From Perca fluviatilis (Eukaryota > Chordata > Actinopteri > Perciformes > Percidae), in NCBI RefSeq assembly GCF_010015445.1, contig NC_053121.1:28562434-28626433 (forward strand): a stretch of DNA of 64,000 nt. The letters run 5' to 3'. Positions 41,715 to 56,040 of this stretch are shown one piece after another. Within the stretch, counting starts at the first letter, position 1. Each line of letters opens with the position of its first letter. Made by a program: the position numbers and the translations under genes. The notes under the pieces are model-generated. The model searched no databases. It saw nothing but the letters and a program-made list of their open reading frames with translations, and was not told where the DNA came from.

Positions 41715-42122
41715 AAGGGGGGGGAGTGTGTGTTAGAGTGAGAGAGTGACAGTGAGTACCGGTAGCTTCAGAGTGAGTAGCGACTCTAGAGTCATAGCGA
41801 GAGAAACAAAGTGTCTCCCCTGTTCTTTCTGACCACGGTGGGAAATCTGGAGCAGGAAAAGTTAACCGTCTCCTTGATTTCATGTTGTTTATGGAGAAGG
41901 AGAACCAGGAAATGAGTCGGGGGAAATGCAAGCCACGGCTGAGAGACGTGCGTCGCTGCGACATGTAGTTACATTTTGAAATGCGTGTAAAAGCCTCGGA
42001 ATCTGAACTGAAAACAATGTTTACAAGCAAACACGTTGACAAAAAATAATGCCCATAACAGGTTTGAAAATTAAGGGCTGCCTAATATTCGTAATATAAC
42101 GAAGTTCGGAGTCAAAGCCCTA
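41257..42122. mobile_element. hAT-like element carrying a (GT)n array
   Basis: Ends TAGGACTTTGACT and AGTCAAAGCCCTA are inverted repeats, with further ATTCGAAGTTCG-like subterminal matches. Flanks ACCCAGGC and AGCCTGGC match at 6 of 8 positions. It has no transposase. Confidence 0.65.
41631..41713. repeat. (GT)n microsatellite
   Basis: About 41 GT units inside the hAT-like element. Confidence 0.96.
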
Positions 42123-43558
42123 AGCCTGGCCCGCTGCGTCGAGGAGTAAACCTCTATATATATATAATATAATCATGCTTATATTCATGTTTTGAAATCT
42201 TTCACTGAATTTGCATGGGTCACTTTTGTGGTGGCAGGTCTATTATCTATATCTAACCCAAAGGATACCATGCCTTTCTGGATGTATGATAAGGAACTTG
42301 TAAGTGCCAGTCACCTCATTTCTTTTTATGTATCCTGCTTACATATAATATCTTTGCTTTGACAACAGCAGTTAAAACTAAAAGTCAAAAAGTGTTAAAT
42401 TCGTCAAATCTACATTACCAATGAAGGCGACGGATTTAAAATCTAACACCTTTAACAGTCATGCATGCAAAACTGTGCAGCTCACTAAAAGGAAGTTAAA
42501 ATATTGAGTACTGTGGAGCTGCAGTATCAGAATGTAGGAACTGGTAACACTAAACAGCTTGTTTTCAGGCTCTTATTGAACAATCCTTCTTAGATAAAGA
42601 TGAAATGAAAATCACGTGTATTTTGAAGAGCTAGACATTGTTCAAGGGAACATTTGTCCCTTAATCTGTTCCCACATTATAAAAGCAAATGAAATACTTG
42701 ATACTGAGGAAACCAACCTGCAGCTGAAAAACAGGCCAGTGTGAGGATGGCTGTACGTTGTGATTGTTGGTAGAGAAATGAGTTGGACAGAAGTCTGTAC
42801 AGCTTCCAGACTTCGATACAGATGAGTTACTAATAGTTTGGAAATGAAGGGGCAGGGGAGGATATTAAATTATCACTGCAGTCAAAAGAAAACCTAGAGA
42901 TCTCTGAAGACGTATACTTTTCACCCCGCAAAAAACATCCATCTTAAACTATAGTCTTCCTTGACTAAAGGTGAAAACATGTGAGATAACTGCACTGGTT
43001 CCCAATGCACTTGGAATTTTCTTTAAAAAATTGATGACATTGTGAAATCTTGATAATATCACTCCAGAGGTATCAAGATAAAATCACTTGAAAATTGCTT
43101 AAACAAGCCAGTTTGCTTTAGTTAAGATTACCTCACCCCTCTGGCAGATTGGGCCTCCTTTACTTTTGGAGAAATACGATTTGAAGACTCAACATTACAC
43201 TGAATGACCTCTCGAGATGGATAGTTTTTGCAGCTCAGGAGAAAGAGAAAACCTTTTTCATTGTCCAGGTGACGCCAACAGATTTTTTTTTTTTTTATTC
43301 TACAATACGCTTTGAATGGTTTCCACAGATATAAAGGTTATATCACTCCCTCAGCATGCTTGAGGATGATGTCAGTTTTAAAGTAAAGATGAAAATAAAG
43401 CAAAAGTAAAAAAGCTAAATTTCCACAGGACTGAGGCGTTGCATAACAACACTTGGACAATGATGCTTTGTCGTAAATCCCCTGGGGGCGTATGAAACTC
43501 TGGCCAGTTAGTTCTGCAAATCAAAGCCTGATTTACAGGCTGTTGAAGCAATTGGGAC

Positions 43559-43599
<41 letters not shown>

Positions 43600-44410
43600 T
43601 GGGCACTGCTCTCAGAGTGACACGACTGCACTTATGAATAAAGAACAGAATGAATAAAAATGCAAGAACACATACAGAAACATTCAGTGAAGATGTGGTT
43701 TGGTATTTGACCAGATGTCTGCACGAAGAAGAATTTATAGACTTTCTGTTTTTGTTATTATGTGAAGGAAGAATTGCACTGCAGAAAAAGTGTACGCACA
43801 TTCGCACACAATCATCAAGTCTCGTAAAAATACAGACATTTCGTTATGGCATTATTGCAGGACAAGGGATTTTTAATACACACAATACATACACGCACAC
43901 ACCAAAAGAGGCTCTCACACACACTCCCACACCTTATCGGCTTACAGTAGGTCAGCTAGGAAGATCATCTTGTGTTTCTTGTGTCCCTCTCTGTTCAGGG
44001 ATTTGCCATCCCTCTCTGAGGAACTGTTAGGTAATGCTGCTCCGTTGCCCAGAAATCCTGCGATTCTTAAGAACACAGCCATACACCAAATGCAGAAAAA
44101 ACTATCAGGAGCACCTGCTGTTTCCATGAGCCTGGCTGACTAGGTGAATCCAGGTGAATCCTCTGATCCCTCACTCCGCTCACCCAATAAATCGCCTTCT
44201 TCCCTCCCTGGACAGGTTGAAGAGGGATTTTTGAGCCGTGAGACAATTCATACGCATACATGGATTGTGTCAAAGCAGGTGCAATTCAATATCACAGTCC
44301 CCAAAACTGCCAGGTGCAATAATATATAAGAGTTTTGTGTTGGTGACATTTCTTGAGAAGGGTGGCCAGTTCCCCCATAATATTAAGCCTCGAACCCCCT
44401 CTGGCTCACC
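42123..44410. other. Intergenic; no gene seen
   Basis: Only a (CA)n array (43561-43596) stands out. Confidence 0.45.
43561..43596. repeat. (CA)n microsatellite
   Basis: Eighteen CA units. Confidence 0.96.
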
Positions 44411-44413
44411 TAA

Positions 44414-45516
44414 GGGTCTGTTCGTTATTTATTTCAGGGGCCACTGGAGGAGTTTTGGGACCTTTAGTCAAAATAGACATGACCCTCCCCTCGCCAGTAA
44501 TGATTTTTTTATGACCCTCCAAAATGATTTGGAAAAAAGGAATGACCCTCCCCCAACAATTTATCAATATCTTGTGCACTGGTGTGCGCTTGGCAAAGAT
44601 ATAAAGATTGACATTCTTTTTTTACAGCCATGACATACGTGATTAAACCTCTGCATTCTCATCTGACGCATCACACTCCTCTGTTATGGTGTGGTGGCCA
44701 TTTCAGTAGATTTACTCACTAACGTTGTTGTGGAAACACAATAAGCATGGAAACTAAACACTTCCTGCATTACTTCAAATACTAAGTTACTCCTCTAGTA
44801 AACTAGTATTCACATGAAATAAAACCATAAAACATTGAGACCATTCAGCAAAGGACACTGGGTAACATTCAACACACAAACTGGTTGCTATGGACTCGTC
44901 ACTATGCTTCCTCCACTTCGCCGTTTAAACAAAGTGGAATAAACGTTAAGTCCAAATCTGTACAAAACCCGCAATCAATTAGTAAGCTGACATCAAATGT
45001 ATATACATGGCATTTAGGAAACCTTTATTGCAACATTGGCACGGTAAGATGTCCAGACTAGCAACATTCTTTTAATTTTTTTGCGTCTTGATGCTCGCAT
45101 CGTCAGCCAGGAAATATTTTTTTTTACTAAAGCAGTATATGAAATCAGATGTATTAACTACCACCATTTAGTTGTTTTGTGTTATTTAGCTAAGATATTT
45201 ATAAAATATCTGGTCATGCCAGATGTAATTATTCCACTCATTTTTTAAACAATGCAACTATCCGTTTCAGCCACCAGGGGGGCAGTGCTCCCCGTGCCCC
45301 ACAGCCAAACTCATGGGTCAGACCCATCTGGTAGCGAAGGAGGGCCGAGACTGAGAGCTACATGGAAAAATATGCACCAAACAAGCCACTTTGAAATTTT
45401 GCTGTTTCATCCGGACTAAAAAATGTTGGATGACCCTCCCCTCAACAAAGAATAAAAAGACATGACCCTCCCCTATTTTCCTCCGGTGGTCCATTCCATA
45501 AATACCGAACGGTCCC
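44414..45516. mobile_element. Harbinger-like non-autonomous element, TAA duplication
   Basis: Ends GGGTCTGTTCGTTATTTAT and ATAAATACCGAACGGTCCC are inverted repeats, and TAA flanks both sides (44411-44413 and 45517-45519). The phrase ATGACCCTCCCC recurs several times near both ends. No transposase remnant was recognised. Confidence 0.65.
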
Positions 45517-46901
45517 TAACTGTGGCAAATATTTTCATACATTTTTAACCCCACCTTTATCCCCAAATAGGGGATATTATTCATGTGCAGTGACAGATCA
45601 AATGTATGTTAACACTGAATGAGTATTCTTGTGTTTATTGTTATATGTGTATCGTTAGTCAAACCTATGGAGGGTTGGTGGTATGTAACACTTGTGCTTA
45701 ATATATTTTGTACCCCTAAAATCGCATGTGGCTCCAGCTTGGCCCCTCCATTTGAAGTGGTCTAGAACCGCCATTGATGGCATTGCTGTGGCTGAATCAT
45801 AGAGTCTGCTTATAGTGTCTGTGACATCACTTGAAGCTTTGACCACCATTTTTCAAGCTTGTTGTTCTTTGGTTTTGGTTATTTTCAAATTCAAAATTTG
45901 GGCAAAAGGGTGATGCCTGGGCGGAGTGAAGAACAAATCTTCATGGCTCAATATTGGCACAGTCTAGGCCCAAAATATGCCTGTGAATGATCTTAAAATG
46001 CACATTAAAATATTTCATTGTTTTTTATTTTTTGTAGTCTTATACTGTAGTTGCAGTGTTTGTGTATGCAAGTACTGCTCCTGTAGATAGTTTTTTTTTT
46101 TTTTTTTTTTTACTTTTGATTTGAAAAAAGGTGCTTTTTCCATCTACCTTTTCATTCATAGATCAACAAGGTTAGGTGTCATAGGTTCGATCATAGATTT
46201 GAACACATGACCTTTAGAAAAAAGTTTCCCCTCGTAACTCCAGAAATGCCCGCGACAATTGAGGTCATTTACTCTCTCATTCTAGTGTTGCCAAAGTCAG
46301 TTCTGGGCAATTTCTTTTGTAACCTTTTTATGTATTACTGAGAAGTCTTTGTGCCAAAAAAATCATTACCCCTGTTTCATGTTGACATTTTAGGAAAGTT
46401 CGAGGGAAAATGGAATACCTAATGTAAGACTTAACAACTATACTTGGAATCAGTTATTTTCCTCTTGTATCTGTAAAAACTTAAAGTGAGATAAGAATTA
46501 CTATTTTTTTAATTAGATTTCTGTAACACCATAATCCGTTTCATTCTACCCCTGGTTTCCTGTGACGTCTTGACAGAGTAATAAGGTCCACACTTTTGTT
46601 TTTATAGGTGTGAGCAGTTACTGTACAATATTCTGTGTAAATTGCCTTACCAGCCGGTGTGTCTCTCGAGTTTCTCTTATAATGAAATAATGATGACGGA
46701 TGTGAGAACCAGAAATCTGACAGCTGAGCTGCATGTCCGCGTCGTGCTCTACTGTGTGTGTGTGTGTGTGTGTGTGGGGGTCAGCGAATGAGAGGAAGCC
46801 TCTGACTACACAAGACAATGCTGTTTAAATTGCAGCTGTTTGCTCACAGCTCTAACTATACGTTTGTTTATATGTTGCTGAAGGATGCAGTTTGGAACAT
46901 A

Positions 46902-47068
<167 letters not shown>

Positions 47069-47221
47069 CAGCATTTGCAAACCCTCATTTGAATCTTCCC
47101 CCCTGGAGTGTTCATTATCTGTATGATAGGAGGCCATACTATTACTCCTGTCTCTCCTCTCAAAGTACCTAATTATCTGCACATGACTAAATGCTGCAAA
47201 TAACCTTGTTATATTCTTCAC

Positions 47222-47464
47222 TGTTTCATGTTATTTTTACACAATGAGATTTTTGATAAATAATCATCAGTAATATGGATATAATGACTAAGTAGGCAAA
47301 GGCAAATAATAGAACAGTTACAACAGTCTGGTAAGTTCAGAAAATGACATCACTTCACTGTAATGCAGCCTTTAAAACCAGGAAAAGACACCACTTATGC
47401 CATATTACGATATCGAAAATCTAAGACGATAACAATATAATATCGATATATTGCCCAGCTCTAT
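47222..47464. mobile_element. hAT-like right end, truncated
   Basis: GATAACAATATAATATCGAT and the terminus ATTGCCCAGCTCTA, preceded by a segment with GTAAGTTCAGAAAATGACAT, resemble the right end of a common fish hAT family as I remember it. No left end was found. Confidence 0.45.
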
Positions 47465-47555
47465 TGTCAAGGACAATGATGCTCCTCACTGTTTAACATT
47501 AGCTGGGATGTTTTTAATTGTACATGTATGGGGACAGAAAAAACACTAAAACTAA

Positions 47556-48405
47556 GGGCCTAATTTACTAACCCTAGCGCAGTTTGCGCTGCGTCTGTTT
47601 ATGCAAGTTCGGTAATAGCGCACGCTATGCTTCCACATTTTGCGTAGTATTTATCAACCCTGACACCCATCAGGCAATCAGCATCTTTCTCCGCCCACTA
47701 TACCGTAAATTGCGCTGTAGCAAAGCGGTACTTGTGCTATGATATGACTGAGTGCAGACTGCGATATTCCCACTGCTGATGCTATGACTGTTTGAAATGA
47801 TCCTGATACCAATATTTGTAATGTAGCGAGGAGTTTAACAACTGCTGGAATGGGATGTGAATGCTGAGTGGGAGATTCAATTTCATCTTTGATTTCTTCC
47901 AATAACTCTAATATTGCATGGCTGCTTGATCTGTAACGCTAAATGATGTTGTGTTCACTGACAAAGTGTGATTCTTGTGTTAACGATATTTTCAGCCTCG
48001 CCTATGTCTTCGTCTTGCTCAAATTACTGTTGCCATTTCACCAGCGGCATAAAGGTCTACGAGGAAACTCGATTGTGGCTGGTTTAGACCTGCTTTTAAG
48101 AGGCGGAATTTCCCGCGAGAATAAGTGGCGCTCTTACTGACAGTCTTTGTAAATACCACGGAATATATAATTAGGTGCACTTTGCGCTTATCCTCCCACC
48201 TTTTTGGGTAGAACTCCCACTTTCCCCACGACCCTCCCACGAACGCATATTGAAAGCGCAATTTGTCTCTTCTCGCTCATGTGGCAGACAATCTGCAATT
48301 TTACCCAAGTGCGCCCTGTTTGTAAATAGCCCGCATCGGTTACGTCCGTCTTTGCGACCAATTAGCGCCTGGAAACAGTCGCAAACGGCTTGATAAATCT
48401 AGCCC
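47556..48405 (-). mobile_element. PIF/Harbinger element with TAA target duplication
   Basis: Ends GGGCCTAATTTACTAACCC and AAATCTAGCCC are imperfect inverted repeats. TAA is present at 47553-47555 and 48406-48408, as expected for Harbinger. A transposase fragment lies on the minus strand at 47678-47902. Confidence 0.75.
47678..47902 (-). pseudogene. Harbinger transposase fragment (74 codons)
   Basis: Contains AVVKLLATLQILVSGSFQTV followed by GISQSALSHII, a helix-turn-helix block typical of Harbinger transposases. It is truncated at both ends relative to the family, with no catalytic domain. Confidence 0.7.
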
Positions 48406-51400
48406 TAAGTATCATGTCACATGCATGATAACGTATACATCATCTTATTCCAGTGATTCATATTATATTAGATATTCATGAACCTCCTCTTCACAAGCAA
48501 TGCGACAATAGATAACCAGTTCTTACTCTAAACATAACCTCTAAGTCTAAAAGATATTAGTTATATATACATCTCCACACAAAAACAAATTCACCCTCAT
48601 ACACAAGTTATTCAAGGTATTTGCTGCATCATTGCGTCTGTGGATATTTCAGCATTTCCCTGTTAAAAATAAAAAAATTACAAAAACGGAAAATTAAAAC
48701 CAGAACTGTAACCTAGATGGAAACATGGAGAAATATTCCTTTTATATAACATCAAAACTTTAATACAATAAGATGTGTACATCTGGCCTGCGGAGCGGCC
48801 TAGTAGCTGGAAGCTGGATCATAACTCAGAGGTTGTTGGTTTAATTCCGTGCAAAGTCTGCTGTCTTTTCTTGCAGATTGCATCAATATATTTAACCCCT
48901 TCCTTCTCTCTGAAAGATTTTGAGTTTGAGCTTCTCCTACATGTAAGAATTGAACTAATCCACCTGATGATAAAACCTGAAGCTGTTTGTTTCAACATTC
49001 GAAATATCTAAATGACAAGTGGTTTGATATGGATATTCTACATCTAGTTTTCCATTAGGATTGAAATAACACATATGACATTACTGTTACAGCCCCGTTG
49101 TCTGGACCTTCCCTGTCACAATAATTTGAAGCCTGTGTAATTGACATTCAACAGACTCAGACGCCAACCAGTAGGAATAAAAGCAGACTACAGAGGCTGA
49201 TGAAAAAAGTCCTTAGACATAACTTGACTTGACTTGCGTTGCTGTAACTTGGCATTAGTGGGATGGAAATAGTTGTAGTCATGGATGTGATTTTAATCTT
49301 TAAATGTAGGACACTGCTCAAAGTCAAGAACTCACAATGATGTCTCTAAAGTTGAGTTTCAGTTGACGAAACCAAACCAGTGAACCCACCCCTTTTTCGC
49401 TGATGTTATATTCATCTTCGTTTTCAACAGAAAAGAAGACAGGGCCAGATTTACTAAAAGAATTGCATTATAAATGCAAATCTGCCCTATGGTTTTCATT
49501 GAGTTGGCACTCAACTCAACTCAACTTTCCAACAAAGGAAAGAAAAGTTTAGTTGTAACATGTAGGGATGGTCAAGTTCAATGAAACTCCCTGTCCACGT
49601 TTTGTGTTACAGTAATCAGATATTGTCTTTAATAATAATAGCTTAATTGTTTCATATTTGTTTCTAATAATCAGTTTTAGGTATGCAGTGAGGGAAGAGG
49701 CCTTGCAAACACTTGCACACAAACAAAACACAGCATGTATTTGGGCCAGAATGTGTCAAACCTGTGCCTGAACAACCGTTTTTTTAATAAATTATTATTG
49801 ATGGGTTAGAACATCGGTTGAATATTTGAACCCCAACTGTTAACTTTTATGCTGACATATAAAACTTTAACACTTTATTTGTTGCAGTTGATTGTTCTTG
49901 AATTGAATGATAAAATGTTGTCTTTTGTCAAATCATCAAGAATATCATTATCGCAGATATACCCTGAAATATCGTGATATTATTTAGGGCCATATCACCC
50001 ACCGCTAATACACATACTGTTCTATATCTACAAGTTAATAGTGCCTTTATCTCGCATTTTAGCCAAATCACACACTAGGTGAAATGTCATCTTCTGTGAC
50101 AATGTTTTGATTACACTTGACTCAGTTAAGTTAGTGGACAGATGGTGCAACTGCCAGAGGTTGTAAAGTTACAGCTTTACAAAAAGAGTTCAAATGTAGC
50201 ACTTGGTGTTGACATAGCTCACACTTACAATGACACAGCAGCTCCTTAACCCCTTTTGTGACCCTGAAAAGGAATAAGCAGGTCAAAAATGCAACAATAT
50301 TATTTTAAATTGTCTTCATCCTGCATGCCTTAAAGCACCTACATAGATAATTTAGCTGTAGAGGTATTGCAGTATAGTTCTCTAGTGTCTCTCTAAAAGC
50401 TTCCTGGATCAGCGTTCGGAAAACAGGCTGTTATTAATCTATGACAGGATGAAGCGCTGCCATGTGATCTGAATTTATTCTCCACTTATTCCTAGTAGAA
50501 GAACTACGCTCGATTTGTTCAAACACAATACTGGACGCTTTTGCAGATGGTTAAATGTTTTTTGGAAAAATCCCGGTTTGGATTAAGTAGAACAAAGCTG
50601 GTGTTGTTTTACTTTGAGAAGACAAAGAACGTCTATGAAAACAGGCTATTGTTTTGAGGCACGGGTTAAGTTACAAGTATGTAAAATGTCATGTTGAGTT
50701 TTATTACATCCCAGTCGCTGGCAGGATGTTTGCTATTATGAGTGGATAGGCTCCAGTTAACGTATCTCACAAGAACTCTGCTCCAGAGTTTCAGAGATTT
50801 AGGTTATATTTCTGTTTGATCTAAAAACAGAATTACATTGGTTTTTAGACAAAACTTTGAGAAAACTGTCATAATAGTAGATGTGAGAGGAACACAGGGC
50901 AGAAAACCCCTCTAGTTGAAGTGTTTGCCCAGTTGCATACATCTTTATAGTTTTAGTTATTTTTTTCTCTATTCTTTTTGTGTTTCTTAGCGAAAGACAA
51001 ACCCCACCTAGACTTTTATAATTTCCAGCATATTAGTTCAACTAGAATTTTATGCAACCATTCAGTTACATAGTTCAGATATTCTGATGGCATCAATTTT
51101 TGTTTATAGATAGATTCCTGGACAACCCTGGTGAAAATTGGTGCGGCCTATAGAAAGTCAGTTTCAAACAAAGTGCTTGTTGGATTGCGGGATTGCTCCC
51201 CCACACCGTTCTGACATAGGATTTGGTGGGCCTCATCAGACCATTATGGTAACTTTTCAAAACCAGTAATCCTACAAGTGAGCCCACTTTATGCAGCGAT
51301 TGGCCAGGTGTGCTAAGAAAGTTAACAGGAGAGTGACTGAGGACTTGAGGAGAGAGACTGAGGACTTGAGGAGAGACTGACCAAAAGTGTGCGCTGTTCT

Positions 51401-51562
51401 ACCTTTTTGAATGATTATTGTGTCATGCCCCTCTCTATGATGACAGGCAGTGGAGGATCTAACCTGGAGATCTTGCCTACCACATTTGCTGCAGTACAAA
51501 TTAATGTATGCAGCTTTTTATTTGTAAATTGAAGTGGGAGGCATACCGGGGCAGTGTCTTAA
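48406..51562. other. Intergenic; no gene seen
   Basis: Apart from a weak SINE-like stretch near 48785 and a hAT-like end near 49930-50012 (AATATCGTGATATTATTTAG then CCCACCGCTA), I recognise nothing. Confidence 0.4.
48785..49190 (+). mobile_element. Possible tRNA-derived SINE
   Basis: CCTAGTAGCTGGAAGCTGG and GGTTTAATTCC, about 35 nt apart, resemble polymerase III A and B boxes. The 3' limit is not defined. Confidence 0.3.
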
Positions 51563-52078
51563 AGGTCCCATGGCATGAAAATTTCACTTTGAGTTTTTTA
51601 ACATTAATATGTGTTCCCCCAGCCTGCCTATGGTCCCCCAGTGGCTAGAAATGGTGATAGGTGTAAACCGAGCCCTGGGTATCCTGCTCTGCCTTTGAGA
51701 AAATGAAAGCTCAGATGGGCCGATCTGGAATCTTGCTCCTTATGAGGTCATAAGGAGCAAGGTTACCTCCCCTTTCTCTGCTTCGCCCGCCCATAGAATT
51801 TGGCCCACCCATGAGAGAGAGACATCATGGCTTTCAAACGAGCAAAGTGACAGTTGGTCAAGGCCACACTACCACCCTCCACCTTGCCCCCCCCTCTCCT
51901 CCTCAATAGCTACAGACACAGAAATGGCACATACTAAGGAAAGCTCATTGTGGGACTGGCTCTAGTGGCTGTAATTCTGCACCAAGGCTGAATTTCGGGA
52001 AAGAGACTTCAGATACAGTATTAGGGGACCACTAAGGGATATATAAAAGCATCCAAAGAGCACCATGTCATGGGACCT
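51563..52078. mobile_element. TTAA-type MITE
   Basis: TTAA flanks both sides (51559-51562 and 52079-52082). Ends AGGTCCCATGGCATG and CATGTCATGGGACCT are inverted repeats. An internal palindrome, TTGCTCCTTATGAGGTCATAAGGAGCAA in pattern, lies near 51733-51762. No coding content. Confidence 0.8.
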
Positions 52079-52082
52079 TTAA

Positions 52083-54958
52083 GATAGTTCTTAATAGTTG
52101 TTAAGATAGTTCTACTTTTGGCAGCTACATAATGAATTGTAAAAGTAAAATTAGATTGACCCTGTTTCCATTTCTTCACCCACCTTTTCTTGGCTCGTGT
52201 TTGTTTTAGCACAGAATCCTATTGAAATTATGAAGAATTATATACGATGATGATAATAGAGGGAATGTGAAATTAAGATGTATTAGTGTGTCTGTCATTC
52301 CGAATGGGCAAAATTCCAGAACCAACACAAGACAAAGGACATTGCAGTACGTAGAAAAGCTAATAGTAAGGGAAGTAGTGTTTCTAGTATTTTGTTTACC
52401 AGCTATCAATATTGTATGTGTGTCTATGTGTACATGTATGTAGTCCTACATCTGTGTTTTTCTCCATGTGTGTGTTTATGTGAACCACATGGCATCTGTC
52501 AAGTGTCAGTCTCTCCCACATTACACACATGTGGGCAGAAACACAACAACAGAAAACTCCATAAACCTGGATGCAGAAACTGGGTCACTACCTTCATAGA
52601 CTTGTTTGGGAAACACACAAACAAACAAAACAACACGTTGGGGAAAATGACTAGGTGATAACGTGACCAGGACTGTAAAAGGAATGATTGAAAAAAGCTA
52701 ATGCTTAGGATGGGTTAAATGCAGAGATTGAATTTCACTACGTTGTACTCTATGCTTGTATGTGACGAATAAATAAAGTTTCTACTTTATTTTGGTAGAG
52801 AGGCCTTTACCTCTCCGTCTTAATATTCTCCATCTTTTTCTCATTGTCATTCTTTTCTTCCTCTTCCTCTCCTCCTGTTTGTATCTTCAGCTGTCTTTCT
52901 CATAATCTTTTTCCGCTCATTTGATTCTTTGCGGTTTCCCCAGCAGCGCAGGCCCTATCCAGCGGTCTATTTATTTTTCATATAAACCATTTCACTGCCT
53001 CTTCCAACATTGTATGGGTCTAACAAAACCCATTGAGCCAGAGATAACAATACAATCTACTTCAACAGACCCAGTTCAGAAGTTAGAGCCAGTCTTTTTT
53101 TACATATTAAAACCACAAATATTGAATGAGGCATAGAGGCATCAAATCAACAAATCCCTGCATGTTTGACGCAATGGCCGATAGCTATAGTCAGAGTTTA
53201 AATCTCTTGCAGGAACTTTCTGCTGTATCCCTGTATCATCCTCTTGGTAACAGTTGCTGCATAAACCGGCCAGTGGGCAAACTAAAAGTGTGTATCTTCA
53301 AGCTAACTCCCATCCGTTGTTGACATTTAACAATTCATTTTAATGATTTAGCTTGGCTGTAAATGTCACAACACATTTTCTACATGTGTGACCGTGATGG
53401 CCAGTTATCATTGTAAAAAATTTATAAATTGGGACAATATAGCAGGCAAATTGGAAGTGCACCATTTTTGCTTGTCACTAACAAAATAATGATGACCTGC
53501 CAAAGCTGCCAATGGAGTTGGCACCTTTCAGGCAGCATTTACAAGCATGTGTCTGGTGTTTATTAACCACCAGACATTTTTCTTGGCAGGGTGGAAGAGC
53601 CCTATGAAACAGTATGTGGACCCATGGAAACTGAAACCTGCACTAAAACAAATGTCAATGGAAATCCAGCATTTGGTGGTCCACTCATCTCCACAGGGTA
53701 CCTCACCTTCTGAATGTTAGGGTGGCCATTGTGTTCCCCAACATTTTTGGGGATAATATTTCTCTGTTATGCTTTATCTGGACTGTGCCCAGTTGAGGGT
53801 AGAGCAAAGTAGAATATAAAGCGAAGAGAGAAAATGTCAGGAGAAGAAACCACAGAGAGGAAAGGTGAGAAGAGCAGAGAGGAAAAGAGAGATGCAAAGA
53901 GGATGTGTGAAAATCCACCCATTTCCTCCACGTCCATCATCGACCAGTTTATCTGTTACAGCCTGGACCAACCTCATGCAAACAAACACTTTCTTTTTTC
54001 ACTTCAGAGAGTGCACAAATTTGACAAAGAGTTAACATGTCACAAGGGATCCAAGTGTGTGGTCTCAAAGCTAAAGCTGCTTTTTCATTGTATGACTTTG
54101 TATGAAATTCGCAGCTGCATTCAGGAAGTTTACAGGTAAATTGGTAAACTGTCATTTTCCTTTGTTGTTCCTTTCAAAAAGCAATCAAGGCATCTCCATT
54201 GTTGTCACTTGTATCAACTGCCTTGTCCTAACCTTCCAGTCAAATACATGTATTTAAAAAAACGAAAGGAAAAAGTAGGTCGTAGAAATATGTTATTGTC
54301 CAATATTACACAAACACCCAATATACTGATATACATAGAAAAAAATAAAGAGACATTTTAGACTAGAATAATCTGAAAAAAATAATGGAAAAATGGTTAT
54401 TAAACCATCATACTTTTTTGATAGTAACAAGCTCAACAATAACAGCTTTTTACATATTTGTGTCAACCAAACTTCACATACAAATAGGCCTATTCGTGCT
54501 TGCAAGCATCTAGTATTTCAAGAGCAATGAAACAAACTGGAACAATCTGTAGAAACAAAGCCAGCGTATTTAATGTTGTAAGTGGAAATTTGAAGTGACA
54601 AAAATCACAGGTTTTACCATCAGCCACTTTTTCCACCATCCATCAATTCCTCACAAGTTTGGGAAAGGCCTCTTGTGTTTTTGTAGGTCCATTGGCAAGA
54701 GCGGTTTCATTAAATCTTGCAGGGTTTTGTTCCTTCATGCCTCACACTGTCTTGTCCAACTGCCAAAGCTTTAACAAGGAAAAAAGTATACAAAAAAGCA
54801 ATGTCCCTCTTGAACCCTGTGAAACAGGATTGTGCTATAACATTGATTCATGTAAAATGCCTTGCCTAAGGGCAGCTTGATGGTATTTCCTGAAGGTGCA
54901 GACAGTGTTGGTCATTCACCTGTTCTTTCCCCAAATTTTACTCCGTTTCGAACATCTC
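52083..54958. other. Intergenic; no gene seen
   Basis: A retroposon-like tail near 52700-52790 (TGTATGTGACGAATAAATAA) is the only recognisable piece. Confidence 0.4.
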
Positions 54959-55010
54959 TTAAAGGCACAATGAGTAGGATTTCCCTGAAAAACAATGTAT
55001 AGACAAATAT

Positions 55011-56040
55011 AGGGCCCTATTTTAACGATCTGAAACACAAGTATCAAACGTGAAACGCAAGTAGCTTTGTGGGCGGATCTCGGGCGCTGTTGCTATTCTA
55101 CCGGCGGGATAAATTACTCTTGCACCCGACGCAAATCTAAAATGGGTTGGTCTGAAGTAGCTAGGTGTGGTTTGGGCGTAACGTGAAAATAACCAATCAG
55201 AGCGTCATCTCACATTCCCTTTAAGAGCAGTCGCGCTTGTTCCATGGCGGATTGCTATTATAACGGCGGATTTGCCTGGCGCACGCCAGCGGGAGCTGTC
55301 CGAGATGCGGCAAAGTAATAAATGCCCGTCTTGGCCGGGTGGCGATGTTGCTGCGGCCTCGGGCGCATCTTCCCAAGTCTGGAGAGGATTGCTGCAACCA
55401 TGGAGCGTGGGCCTCCAAACGCACCACCTGCACCTGTTGTGCCCCTTCCTCCTCTCCCCCACTCCATCTCCGTCCACCCGCTCCACCAGGAGCGCATCGA
55501 GTGTCCAATCCCACCGTAGTTCAACGTCACATCTCCTTAAGTCCTCTAATATTTCCTCATTTATGTCATCAACACATCCATGATTCATGGAAATGTTGTG
55601 TAAAACACAATAAGCCACAAAGAATGCTGTGACTTTTTGAGGACTGTACTGTAAAGTGCATCCTGATCAATCCAAATACCTAAAGCACATTTTCAGTAAT
55701 ATTTTTCTTTTTCACGCTACATTATGGCCAAGCATGCGCCCCTAAAATAGCATCTGAATAACGCGCAACTGACTTTAGACTAGCGCCACTGACTTTAGAC
55801 CAGGTTTTTCCTGGTCAGTGGCGGAATTGTTTTCTGAAACTGCAAAATAGCACCAGGGAACTTTTGCGCCGGAACACGCCTCCTCTTTTCGCTGAACCGC
55901 CCCCGGGAGCGCAAATACATTCCCTAATTTACTGACGTGCGTCTGTGGAGGGAAAAGTCCGCTGTGTGTCGGGTGCAAAATAGGAATGATACATGCGTCG
56001 GTGTACAAAGGCAATTGCGCTGAGTGCAAGATAGGGCCCT
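55011..56040 (-). mobile_element. PIF/Harbinger element nested in a TTAA-type MITE
   Basis: Ends AGGGCCCTATTTT and AAGATAGGGCCCT are inverted repeats, flanked by TAT and TAA, an imperfect 3-bp duplication. The core is GC-rich. A C-terminal transposase-like remnant lies on the minus strand. Confidence 0.7.
55500..55618 (-). pseudogene. Harbinger transposase C-terminal remnant
   Basis: Reads MAYCVLHNISMNHGCVDDIN and EEILEDLRRCDVEL. The A-x-C-V-L-H-N block is typical of the end of Harbinger/HARBI1-type transposases. Downstream sequence is rearranged and no catalytic acid residues are visible. Confidence 0.6.
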
